Shown here: positions 27,873 to 35,855 of the stretch, piece after piece
How positions within the stretch are numbered: position 1 is the stretch's first letter
Layout: each line of letters begins with the position of its first letter
Assembly: GCA_900469965.1 (NCBI GenBank)
Contig: UBZP01000002.1
Location: 112,124 to 176,123 of the forward strand
From: Hyphomicrobiales bacterium
GTDB lineage: Bacteria > Pseudomonadota > Alphaproteobacteria > Rhizobiales > Rhizobiaceae
Direction of reading: 5' to 3'
DNA length: 64,000 nt
The notes under the pieces: generated by a model
The model's database searches: none
Seen by the model: the letters and a program-made list of their open reading frames with translations, nothing else
Told to the model about the DNA's origin: nothing
Made by a program: the position numbers and the translations under genes

Positions 27873-28600
27873 GCCGCGCCTGCCTGCCTGCCGACGACAG
27901 CCTCCGCTTCGGCGATCGCCTCGGGGGTGCCGACGGTTATCCAGTGGCCTTCGAGGATGAGACCGTACAGGCGGCCGGCCGCGATCGCGCGGTCGAAATA
28001 GATATTGAGATTGAAGGCCTCGTCGGGCGCGTCGGCGAGCAGCGCCGGCATCATGGCGATCGCCCCGGCATAGACCACGGGCTCGCCCGGACCGTTTGCG
28101 AAGCGGGTCAGCCGGCCATCGGCGTCCATCGAAAAGTCGTTGCGGCCGTTGTGTCCCGTCGTGTTTTCCAGCTGCACGCACAGCATGGCCATGTCCATGC
28201 GCGCCGGGTCGAAGAAGGAGGAAAGCCGCCGCAGGTTACTCATCTCGCCGCGCTGCTCCCCGACCCAGAACAGATCGGCATTCAGGACGAAGACCGGCTC
28301 GGGGCCCAGCAGCTTCAGCCCCTTGGCCAGTCCGCCGCCGGAGTTCATCAGCGCCTCGGTCTCGTCGGAGATCAGGATCTTCGGGCGGTTGCGACGCGAC
28401 AGATGGTCGATCATCTGCCCCGCGAAATGGTGGACGTTGACGACGGCCCGCATCACGCCGGCCGTCTCCAGCGCGTCGAGGCCGTAGTCGATCATCGCCT
28501 TGCCCGCGATCGGCACCAGCGGCTTCGGCATGGTGTCGGTGACGGGCCGCAGTCGCGTTCCGAGCCCGGCGGCCAGCACCATGGCATTTTCGATTTTCAT
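27869..28600 (-). CDS. murU: MurU-like nucleotidyltransferase (N-acetylmuramate-1-phosphate uridylyltransferase)
   Basis: This 243-residue enzyme has the sugar-nucleotidyltransferase signature MVLAAGLGTRLRPVTDTMPKPLVP (Arg/Lys near 17-26) and the metal Asp in FVLNADLFW. It is followed by no LbetaH acyl domain. Such single-domain enzymes include mannose-1-phosphate guanylyltransferases and MurU. The gene immediately upstream encodes an AmgK-type kinase, the known partner of MurU in the peptidoglycan recycling bypass (MurNAc to UDP-MurNAc), so MurU is favoured. Start ATG 28600 (MKIENAM) is chosen; the upstream extension from 28684 is not conserved-looking and overlaps the previous gene. Confidence 0.82.
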   Translation of the reverse strand: MKIENAMVLAAGLGTRLRPVTDTMPKPLVPIAGKAMIDYGLDALETAGVMRAVVNVHHFAGQMIDHLSRRNRPKILISDETEALMNSGGGLAKGLKLLGPEPVFVLNADLFWVGEQRGEMSNLRRLSSFFDPARMDMAMLCVQLENTTGHNGRNDFSMDADGRLTRFANGPGEPVVYAGAIAMMPALLADAPDEAFNLNIYFDRAIAAGRLYGLILEGHWITVGTPEAIAEAEAVVGRQAGAA

Positions 28601-28613
28601 CGCGGTATCCGTC

Positions 28614-30113
28614 CTATGATTCGTCGGACAGGATTCCAGCCTTTCCGCACCAGTCGCGCAAGGGGGCGAGGCGGGGATGTTCAAGGGCAGTGCGCAGGTT
28701 ATCCAGGGTTCGCGGCATGTGCTTCATGTAGGCAGGCTTGCCGTCGCGCTGCATCAGCCGCACCCAGATGCCGACGAGCTTGCAGTTCCGCTGCGCCGCC
28801 ATGATGTGCCAGGCCGCAAGAAAGGCGTCGCGATCGAAGCTGCCGGAGGCTTGCCGGAACGCCAGGTAGTGGTCGAGCATCCGGCCGGCGAGGTCCTTCG
28901 GCATGTCCACGCGCGCATCCTGCACCAGCGAGGCGACGTCATAGGCTGTCGGCCCGATCATCGCGTCCTGGAAGTCGATGATGCCGACGCGGTCGATACC
29001 CTCTGCCTGCGGCCGCCAGATGATGTTCGGCGAATGGAAATCGCGCAGCAGCAGGTTCTTCTCCGCACCGGCCAGCGCGCTCACGAGGTCGCTCCAGATC
29101 GACCGGTATTCCGTGCGCAGCCCAGCCGATGCCGGGGCCCCGGTGCGCCAGGGCAGGTACCAGTCCGTCAGCAGGCTGACCTCGATCTGCATCGCGTCAT
29201 GGTCGAAATCGGGGATCCGGTAGTCGCTGCCGTCCCCGACCGGGATCGCCTCCTGCACCGGCTGGCCGTGCAGGGCGGCGAGGACGCTTGCGGCTTCGAG
29301 GTAGCGCTCCGGTATCGGCCGGCCCTCGTCGTCGAGCACGCCGTCCTGGCCGAGGTCCTCGATCAGCAGGATGCCGCGGTCGAGGTCGCGGTGATAGACC
29401 GAAGGCGCTGCGAATCCGCGGGCACCGAGATGGGCGGCGATCGCCACGAAGGGACGGACGTCTTCGGCGATATGGGCGATCTGCTGGTAGTACTTGCCGT
29501 CCGCAAGGATCGGCCCCGGCGTGTGACGGGGGGAGTCCATCAGCACGAGGCGCTGCCCGTCCGCATAGATGTGCTCGTAGGCCCGGATCGAGGCGTCGCC
29601 GGTCAGGTGGCGGCGGCGGGCCGCAGCCAGTCCGGATCTCGCAAGAAAGGCGCGGATGTCGAGCGTGCGGCCGACGCGCGCGCCAAGTTCTTCCGGCCCT
29701 TCGATCTCGACGCGCCGTCCGGCCCCCTCGTGCAGGAAGCGCAGCGTCAGGCGGGAGGGCGGCAGGGCCTCGACGGCCCGTTCCGGCCATTCCACCAGGC
29801 AGATGCCGTCTTCCAGCGCCTCGTCGAGGCCGAGCTCGTCGAGCTCGGCGGCCTCGGCAATGCGGTAGAGGTCGAAATGGGCGATCGGGATGCGCAGCGC
29901 GTAGCTCTGCACGAGCGTGAACGTCGGGCTCGGCACCTCGAGGAATTCATCGTCGGCCACCGCACGGATCAACGCCCGGGCGAAGGTCGACTTGCCGGCG
30001 CCGAGATCGCCGGACAGGGCGATCAGGTCGCCGGGCCGGACGGCGCGCGCCAGATCCTCGCCGAAGCGTATCGTCTCGGCTTCGTCGGCAAGATGGACCG
30101 TCCGGGTGAACAT
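28614..30113 (-). CDS. Fusion of TsaE (tRNA t6A ATPase) and AmgK-type sugar kinase
   Basis: This 499-residue protein joins two families. Residues 1 to about 150 are TsaE, with Walker A GDLGAGKST (35-43) and the motif VPSPTFTLVQSYA. TsaE assists threonylcarbamoyladenosine formation on tRNA. From about 165 to the end is an aminoglycoside-phosphotransferase-type kinase. Its catalytic loop is LLRDFHSPNIIW and its metal-binding segment IIDFQDAMIGPTAYDVASL. In AmgK the latter kinase phosphorylates N-acetylmuramate at the anomeric carbon. The MurU-like gene 13 bases downstream supports that role. This fusion is known in alphaproteobacteria. The reading is one continuous frame, so it is not a sequencing frameshift. 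Confidence 0.9.
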   Translation of the reverse strand: MFTRTVHLADEAETIRFGEDLARAVRPGDLIALSGDLGAGKSTFARALIRAVADDEFLEVPSPTFTLVQSYALRIPIAHFDLYRIAEAAELDELGLDEALEDGICLVEWPERAVEALPPSRLTLRFLHEGAGRRVEIEGPEELGARVGRTLDIRAFLARSGLAAARRRHLTGDASIRAYEHIYADGQRLVLMDSPRHTPGPILADGKYYQQIAHIAEDVRPFVAIAAHLGARGFAAPSVYHRDLDRGILLIEDLGQDGVLDDEGRPIPERYLEAASVLAALHGQPVQEAIPVGDGSDYRIPDFDHDAMQIEVSLLTDWYLPWRTGAPASAGLRTEYRSIWSDLVSALAGAEKNLLLRDFHSPNIIWRPQAEGIDRVGIIDFQDAMIGPTAYDVASLVQDARVDMPKDLAGRMLDHYLAFRQASGSFDRDAFLAAWHIMAAQRNCKLVGIWVRLMQRDGKPAYMKHMPRTLDNLRTALEHPRLAPLRDWCGKAGILSDES

Positions 30114-30117
30114 GGCC

Positions 30118-32670
30118 CTATTCCGCCGCCACGACCGACGGCAGCGATCCGGGCGGGATGCGGCAGGTCACGCAGGTGCCCTCGCCCTCGCGGCTGTCGA
30201 TGGTGACGCTGCCGTGATGCAGGCTGACGAAGCTCTCGACGATGGAAAGCCCCAGGCCGGCACCGCCGCGGCGGCCGTGGCTCTCGAAGCGGTTGAACAC
30301 CGTGCGAAGCACGTCCTGCGGGATGCCGGGGCCGTTGTCGGAGACGCTGAAGACGAAATCCTCGTTCTCGCGCCAGCATTTCAGCTCGATGGTCGTGCCC
30401 TCGGCGGCAAAATTCGCGGCATTCGCAAGCAGCTTGATCAGGATCTGCTTCAGGCGCTGGTGGTCGGCGACGATGCTGCCGAGCTTTTCCGAGGCGACGA
30501 TGTCGAGCGAGACGTGGTTTTCCTGCAGCCGGTCGGAGAAGTCCATCGCCACATCCTCGAGCAGGTCCGACAGTTCGATGTCGGAAAGCTCGAGCTCCAT
30601 GATGCCGGCATCGACGGTTGCAAGGTCGAGGATATCGTTGACGATCGTCAACAGGATGGCCGACGAGGTGGCGATGTGATCGACATACTCGGCCTGCCGC
30701 TCGGTCAGCGTCCCCATGGACGGCGTCTTCAGGAGGTCGGCAAATCCGATGATGTTCGTCAGCGGCGATCGCAGTTCGTAGGAAACGTGCTGGACGAAGT
30801 CGTTCTTCAGCGCATCCGCCTTGCGCAGCGCGTCGTTCTTCTCCGTCAGCGCCCGCTCGACCCGTACGCTGTCGGTGATGTTGACGAAGGTCAGCATGGT
30901 CTGGGCGTTCGAAAGCGGGATGACCGCGAAATCGAGCACCAGTCCGGTATGCAGCTCCAGGATCCCCCGGTCGGACGGGCGTTCGTCGTCGAAACTGGTG
31001 ATGATGCGGCCGAACCGCTTCCAGCCGTCGGCACCGTCATAGGAGGGGGCGCAGGCCTGCTCGATCGCCCGGATGTGCGTTCCCGGTTGCGCCTGCGCCT
31101 CGGTGATGCCCCAGAGCGCGCGGAAGGCGGGGTTCGAAAGGCGGATGCGGCCGTCGGGGCCGAACACCGCCACGCCCTCGGACAGATGGTCGATCGTCTC
31201 GTCCTGGACCTGCACGAGCGTGTTGTAGCGCGTCTCCAGGTCGACCTTTTCGGTCAGGTTCTCGAACACCCAGGTGGCGCCGCCCTGCGGCCGGGCGGTG
31301 GCGAAGACGCGCAGCGTCTGCCCATTGGGCAGGTGCCAGAGCTCCGTCTGCGTGTCGATTGCCCGGTAGACGGACAGAACCTTGTCCTTCCACTGCCGCC
31401 AGTTGAGCTGCTCCGGCAGCCGCGACTCCGCACGCAGGCGGTCCAGCATCTCGCCATGGTCCGGCCGCCGTTCGAGGAAGGCGGTGTCGAGGTCCCAGAG
31501 GCTCTGGAAGGCCTGGTTGTAGAACTGCAGGCGCTGGCTGCCGTCGAAGATGGCGACGGGCGTCGCCAGATGGTCGAGCGTCTCGGCATGGCTCTTCAGC
31601 GTGCGCTGGAGCTCCTCGCGGATCGCCTCCGCCTCGGAGACATCCAGCCCGATGCCGGCGGAGCCCGCCGCGCAGCGGGCATCGACGACCTCGAAGAAGT
31701 TCCGCTTGCCCTGGACCACGGTGGAGACCCGGTCGCGGAACGGCGTGTCGAAGGTGCTGGTGGCCCGGATCCTTTCGCGGGCGACCGCGGGCAGAAGCTC
31801 ACGCCCCTCGCGCACGGCCTCCTGCGCGTCACGGGCCTCGACCGCCTGTCCGTAGGCGGCGTTCGCCCAGACCAGCGCTCCCTCCCGCGACCGCTGCCAG
31901 ACCGGCAGGTCCAGCGAATCGAGCAGGTGCTGGAACACGGTCAGCGACTGCATGAGGCGATCGCGTTCGATCTGCAGCTCGGCCGCCTCGCGGCGCAGAT
32001 TGTTCAGGGCGACGAAGCGCACGAAGGCCTGCCCGCCGGACACCCGTCCCTGCACCTCGACGATCTCGCTGCGGGTCGTCTCCACGATCAGGTCGAAGCT
32101 CTGGGCCTGCGAGCGCAGCGCCTCGATTGCCCGTTCGGCCTCGGCCGCGGAGGCCGGCTTCAGCCATCGTCCCAATGCGAGGAAATCGGCGTCGGCCGCA
32201 GGCGCGCCGGTCTCCGGCGGCAACTGCCCCAGCACTTCCGGACGTTGCGACAGGCCGTCCCAGACGATGATGCGCCGGTTCTTGTCGCTGATCAGCGCCT
32301 GGAGCCGGGCGTTGCGGTGCTTGGCGTCGGCGACGGTGGCGCGGAGCGTGCCGATCTCGTCCTCCAGCCGCCCGCGTTGCCGGATCATCCAGATGGCCGA
32401 GAACAGCGCGGCCGAAACCACGCCGAGAAGGACGGAAAAGGTCATGACCTCGGACGAGCCGAGCAGCCGCGTCGCGCCGTCGGCGTCCTGCGCCAGCGCC
32501 GGTGGCGCGAGCACGGACAGCGCCGAGCCGCCCGCCAGAAACCGCAGCCACCCTCTGTGATGATCGAATGCCTTCAGGCTGGTTTCGCAGATCGTCCTGA
32601 TCCGCGTGGCGATCGTTATGGGTGCGCCAGCACCCGGGCCCGAGCGGCCCTTCTTCAATTCCGACATCAT
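30118..32670 (-). CDS. divL: DivL-type PAS sensor pseudo-histidine kinase
   Basis: This protein has about 850 residues. Its N-terminus has membrane segments near 43-60 and 75-95 (SEVMTFSVLLGVVSAALFSAIWMI). A coiled coil follows, then several PAS-like repeats (TLDHLATPVAIFDGSQRLQFYNQAF and TIDHLSEGVAVFGPDGRIRLSNPAF). The HisKA region has VSYELRSPLTN. The residue that is His in ordinary kinases is Tyr631 (codon at 30778-30780), while the catalytic domain keeps LIKLLANAANF and SDNGPGIP. This Tyr substitution defines DivL, a regulator of CckA and CtrA in the alphaproteobacterial cell cycle. Start is ATG 32670 or 32667, chosen because the more upstream frame runs into the ahcY downstream region. 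The gene ends 4 bases before the TsaE-AmgK start. Confidence 0.86.
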   Translation of the reverse strand: MMSELKKGRSGPGAGAPITIATRIRTICETSLKAFDHHRGWLRFLAGGSALSVLAPPALAQDADGATRLLGSSEVMTFSVLLGVVSAALFSAIWMIRQRGRLEDEIGTLRATVADAKHRNARLQALISDKNRRIIVWDGLSQRPEVLGQLPPETGAPAADADFLALGRWLKPASAAEAERAIEALRSQAQSFDLIVETTRSEIVEVQGRVSGGQAFVRFVALNNLRREAAELQIERDRLMQSLTVFQHLLDSLDLPVWQRSREGALVWANAAYGQAVEARDAQEAVREGRELLPAVARERIRATSTFDTPFRDRVSTVVQGKRNFFEVVDARCAAGSAGIGLDVSEAEAIREELQRTLKSHAETLDHLATPVAIFDGSQRLQFYNQAFQSLWDLDTAFLERRPDHGEMLDRLRAESRLPEQLNWRQWKDKVLSVYRAIDTQTELWHLPNGQTLRVFATARPQGGATWVFENLTEKVDLETRYNTLVQVQDETIDHLSEGVAVFGPDGRIRLSNPAFRALWGITEAQAQPGTHIRAIEQACAPSYDGADGWKRFGRIITSFDDERPSDRGILELHTGLVLDFAVIPLSNAQTMLTFVNITDSVRVERALTEKNDALRKADALKNDFVQHVSYELRSPLTNIIGFADLLKTPSMGTLTERQAEYVDHIATSSAILLTIVNDILDLATVDAGIMELELSDIELSDLLEDVAMDFSDRLQENHVSLDIVASEKLGSIVADHQRLKQILIKLLANAANFAAEGTTIELKCWRENEDFVFSVSDNGPGIPQDVLRTVFNRFESHGRRGGAGLGLSIVESFVSLHHGSVTIDSREGEGTCVTCRIPPGSLPSVVAAE

Positions 32671-32887
32671 CCCCGGTATGTCTCCGTCTGTTTGCCGCCT
32701 GGTCGACAAGACATCCCAGATCCGGCGCCGCCGCGGCCCGTCCGAAACGGGGCAGGCCGGCAGCCGATGGAGGCGCACGATCGCCTGCACGTCGCTCGCG
32801 ACGAGCAGTATCCGAGATCCCCATCATGGCGTCGAATCAACGACATAACCATACTTCCATCCCGAATCTGCGGGAAGGCACGCGGGC

Positions 32888-32921
32888 AAAAAAGAAGCCG
32901 CAGCCCTGTCAAGGCTGCGGC
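32888..32921 (-). terminator. Rho-independent terminator after ahcY
   Basis: On the minus strand a 9-bp stem GCCGCAGCC / GGCTGCGGC with a 7-base loop is followed by TTCTTTTTT. It lies 33 bases after the ahcY stop and separates ahcY from divL. Confidence 0.85.
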
Positions 32922-32953
32922 CAACCACATATTGTGGATAAGTCGGGTAAGGA

Positions 32954-34354
32954 TCAGTACCGGTAGTGTTCGGCCTTGAACGGACCCTGGGTCGTCACGC
33001 CGATATAGGCGGCCTGCTCCTGGGAAAGCTCGGTCAGCTTGGCGCCGAGCTTGGCGAGATGGAGGCGAGCCACCTTCTCGTCGAGGTGCTTCGGCAGGAC
33101 GTAGACCTCGTTTTTGTACTTGCCGTTGTTCTTGTAGAGCTCGATCTGCGCGAGCACCTGGTTCGAGAACGAGGCCGACATGACGAAGGACGGATGGCCG
33201 GTGGCGTTGCCGAGGTTCAACAGGCGACCCTCGGAAAGAAGGATCATCCGGTTGCCCTTCGGGAACTCGATCATGTCCACCTGCGGCTTGATGTTCGTCC
33301 ACTTGAGGTTGCGCAGGCTGGCGACCTGGATCTCGTTGTCGAAGTGGCCGATGTTGCCGACGATCGCCATGTCCTTCATCTCGCGCATGTGCTCGATGCG
33401 GATGACGTCCTTGTTGCCGGTCGTGGTGATGAAGATGTCGGCGGAGCCGACGACGTCCTCGAGCTGAACGACCTCGAAGCCGTCCATGGCGGCCTGGAGC
33501 GCGCAGATCGGGTCGATTTCCGTGACCTTGACGCGGGCGCCGGCGCCGCGCAGCGAGGCGGCCGAGCCCTTGCCGACATCGCCGTAGCCGCAGACGACGG
33601 CGACCTTGCCGGCCATCATCACGTCGGTGCCACGGCGGATGCCGTCGACGAGCGATTCCTTGCAGCCGTACTTGTTGTCGAACTTCGACTTGGTGACGCT
33701 GTCGTTGACGTTGATCGCGGGGAAGGGCAGCAGGCCCTTCTGCTGCAGCTGGTAGAGACGGTTGACGCCGGTGGTCGTCTCCTCGGTCACGCCCTTGATG
33801 GCGTCGCGCTGCTTGGTGAACCAGCCGGGCGAAGCCTTCAGGCGCTTCTTGATCTGCGCGAACAGGATCTCTTCCTCTTCCGAACCCGGATGGGAGAGCA
33901 CGTCCTCGCCGGCCTCGGCGCGCGCGCCGAGGAGGATGTACATGGTGGCGTCGCCGCCGTCGTCGAGGATCATGTTCGAAAGGCCGCCGTCGGCCCACTG
34001 GAAGATCTGGTCGGTATAGGTCCAGTATTCCTCGAGCGTCTCACCCTTCACCGCAAAGACCGGGATGCCGGCGGCTGCGATGGCGGCTGCGGCATGGTCC
34101 TGGGTGGAGAAGATGTTGCAGGAGGCCCAGCGAACCTCGGCGCCGAGCGCAACGAGGGTTTCGATGAGTACGGCGGTCTGGATGGTCATGTGCAGGGAGC
34201 CGGTGATCCGGGCGCCCTTCAGCGGCTTGGCCGCCCCGAACTCGTCGCGGCAGGCCATCAGCCCCGGCATTTCCGTTTCCGCGATCGCAATTTCCTTGCG
34301 GCCGAAGTCGGCAAGGCCGATGTCCGCAACGTGATAGTCCTTGGTGTTGCTCAT
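32954..34354 (-). CDS. ahcY: Adenosylhomocysteinase (S-adenosyl-L-homocysteine hydrolase)
   Basis: This 466-residue NAD enzyme is typical, with the motifs [35 protein letters not shown] (NAD loop), the metal-free active-site segment [15 protein letters not shown] and the C-terminal KAEHYRY. It splits SAH into adenosine and homocysteine, relieving inhibition of methyltransferases. Start ATG 34354 ([14 protein letters not shown]) is the conserved one; the frame open to 34468 is not. A long leader (about 150 bases) precedes it, with an AT-rich palindrome at 34501. Confidence 0.96.
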   Translation of the reverse strand: MSNTKDYHVADIGLADFGRKEIAIAETEMPGLMACRDEFGAAKPLKGARITGSLHMTIQTAVLIETLVALGAEVRWASCNIFSTQDHAAAAIAAAGIPVFAVKGETLEEYWTYTDQIFQWADGGLSNMILDDGGDATMYILLGARAEAGEDVLSHPGSEEEEILFAQIKKRLKASPGWFTKQRDAIKGVTEETTTGVNRLYQLQQKGLLPFPAINVNDSVTKSKFDNKYGCKESLVDGIRRGTDVMMAGKVAVVCGYGDVGKGSAASLRGAGARVKVTEIDPICALQAAMDGFEVVQLEDVVGSADIFITTTGNKDVIRIEHMREMKDMAIVGNIGHFDNEIQVASLRNLKWTNIKPQVDMIEFPKGNRMILLSEGRLLNLGNATGHPSFVMSASFSNQVLAQIELYKNNGKYKNEVYVLPKHLDEKVARLHLAKLGAKLTELSQEQAAYIGVTTQGPFKAEHYRY

Positions 34355-34500
34355 GCGTGTCTCCAGACTGAATTGGGTCGTGTTCCGGCGCTGCGCGCTG
34401 GCGCGGGCCGGACAGTAACGGCGCGAACGCCGGCGCGAGCGGATCCGCCCGTCCGCGGTCTGGCGCACGCTTAGCAGGAAACGTCAGGGGTGGCAACTAG

Positions 34501-34530
34501 GATATAAAGAAGTCTTTATATCTTTATATC
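34501..34530. promoter_or_regulatory. Strong AT-rich palindrome upstream of ahcY, operator candidate
   Basis: Arms GATATAAAGA (34501-34510) and TCTTTATATC (34513-34522) are perfect complements around AG. A second copy of TCTTTATATC, overlapping by two bases, follows at 34521-34530. It lies between the ptsH stop and the ahcY leader. SahR, an ArsR-type SAH sensor, is known to control ahcY in several proteobacteria and binds AT-rich sites of this kind; that identity is inferred from memory. Confidence 0.6.
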
Positions 34531-34541
34531 GACGAGGGAGA

Positions 34542-34853
34542 TCACATTTCCTCGCCGAAGCGATTGGCGACGAGGGCCTCGAGCGCGGCAAGCACCTCAT
34601 GGGCCTGCGCCCCGGCGGCCGTGACGTGCACGGAGCAGCCCGGGCTCGCGGCCAGCATCATCAGGCCCATGATCGACGTGCCGCCGACCGTCATGCCGTC
34701 CTTGGACACCGTCACCTCGGCGTCGAAGCCGTCGACGGTCTGCACGAACTTGGCCGATGCACGGGCGTGCAGGCCGCGCTTGTTGATGATCAGAAGATCC
34801 TTGGACAGGGACATAGTCGAACCGTGCATGGGGTTTGGCGCATCCATCGTCAT
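34542..34853 (-). CDS. ptsH: Phosphocarrier protein HPr
   Basis: This protein has 103 residues from ATG 34853, or 90 from ATG 34814 (MSLSKDLLIINK), the classical HPr length. It has the phospho-His in KRGLHARASAKFV (His29 long form, His16 short form) and the regulatory serine of the motif SIMGLMML, target of HPr kinase. The long start shares ATGA with the upstream EIIA stop, which suggests coupled translation, so the true start is undecided. It belongs with EIIA and HprK to a regulatory PTS. No sugar EIIBC is in this window. Confidence 0.92.
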   Translation of the reverse strand: MTMDAPNPMHGSTMSLSKDLLIINKRGLHARASAKFVQTVDGFDAEVTVSKDGMTVGGTSIMGLMMLAASPGCSVHVTAAGAQAHEVLAALEALVANRFGEEM

Positions 34854-35251
34854 TTGCCGCTGAGGACGCGGCTGGCAACATTGATGTACTTACGCCCCGC
34901 TTCCGAGGCCTCGACGAGCGAGCGCTCCATGTCGCCGTCGTTGCGAACGCCCGCGAGCTTGATCAGCATCGGCAGGTTCACCCCGGCGATCACTTCGACC
35001 GAGCCGCTGTTCATGACGGAGATGGCGAGGTTGGAAGGCGTGCCGCCGAACATGTCGGTCAGGATGATGACGCCCTGGCCGCGATCGGCACGCTGTGCGG
35101 CCTCCAGAACGTCCTGCCGGCGTTGGTCCATGTCGTCTTCCGGGCCAATGCAGACGGTTTCGATCGCCTCTTGCGGCCCCACGACGTGCTCCAGCGCGAG
35201 ACGGAACTCCTCCGCCAGCTTGCCGTGGGTGACAAGCACCAGTCCGATCAT
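34850..35251 (-). CDS. PTS EIIA component, mannose-family (regulatory)
   Basis: This 133-residue protein starts MIGLVLVTHGKLAEEF, with phospho-His9 in VTHG. The later motif TDMFGGTPSNLAI is typical of EIIA-Man/ManX. It accepts phosphate from HPr. With no EIIB, EIIC or EIID nearby it is likely regulatory, as in rhizobial PTS-Ntr systems. ATG 35251 follows GGAGCGG; the long upstream open frame is not supported. HPr overlaps its end by 4 bases. Confidence 0.9.
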   Translation of the reverse strand: MIGLVLVTHGKLAEEFRLALEHVVGPQEAIETVCIGPEDDMDQRRQDVLEAAQRADRGQGVIILTDMFGGTPSNLAISVMNSGSVEVIAGVNLPMLIKLAGVRNDGDMERSLVEASEAGRKYINVASRVLSGK

Positions 35252-35399
35252 AAGCACCGCTCCAATTGCCCAACATTTAGGCGACGCCAATACCGCACTG
35301 CGAAAAAGTCGTCCACCGTTGGGGAGGTCATCTTGTCGATGAAAAGGCCGAGTGCAAGTTAAAAATACCTCATCAAGGCCATTTCGGAGTGCTTGCGCA

Positions 35400-35855
35400 T
35401 CAATTCCGGACCAGAAGAGGCAGCAGGCGCACCAGCCTTTCGAAGCAGTCGAACCCGTCGGCCACCGGCAGGCGGACCAACGGCAGGCGATGTCCGGGGA
35501 GAATTTCGCTTTGCTCGCCTTCGGGCGCGATGCGTTCGTCGAACGGGGTACGGACGGGTCGGATGGCCTGCCCAAGGATTGCGCAGCCGATCGTCTCCAC
35601 CTGTACGATGCCGGAACCGCGGATCTCGGCCATTCCCGCGATCGTCGCAGGCGGGCGCGCGAGGATGCGCCCGCCGGCGACCTCGAGCAGCACCTGGTCG
35701 TCGGAGACGAGTGCTGCGAACAGGCCGCGCTCGCGTGCCCGGCCGATGCAATGAAGCGCTGCGGCAGTCTTGCCGGAACCGGACGGGCCGACGAAGAGCA
35801 GGCCGGTGGTGCCGACGACGATCGCCGTGCCGTGGAAGTTCGCGGCCCGGCTCAT
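35400..35855 (-). CDS. hprK: HPr kinase/phosphorylase, short alphaproteobacterial type
   Basis: This 151-residue protein has the P-loop GPSGSGKTAA (23-32) and the motif ALVSDDQVLLEV. It ends after the ATP-binding core, matching alphaproteobacterial HprK, which lacks the N-terminal domain of Firmicutes enzymes (about 310 residues). It phosphorylates the Ser in HPr. It overlaps the chvG end by 4 bases (ATGA). The gap to EIIA is 148 bases, with no gene. Confidence 0.9.
   Translation of the reverse strand: MSRAANFHGTAIVVGTTGLLFVGPSGSGKTAAALHCIGRARERGLFAALVSDDQVLLEVAGGRILARPPATIAGMAEIRGSGIVQVETIGCAILGQAIRPVRTPFDERIAPEGEQSEILPGHRLPLVRLPVADGFDCFERLVRLLPLLVRN

Noticed and set aside
29917..32979. A 1020-codon open frame antisense to divL and the TsaE-AmgK fusion
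   Set aside because: Low-complexity composition, no domain, and fully overlaps conserved genes.
34355..34500. SAH riboswitch in the ahcY leader
   Set aside because: The leader has stems but I could not recognise the conserved SAH aptamer sequence; the protein-type palindrome is the better-supported signal. A covariance-model search would settle it.
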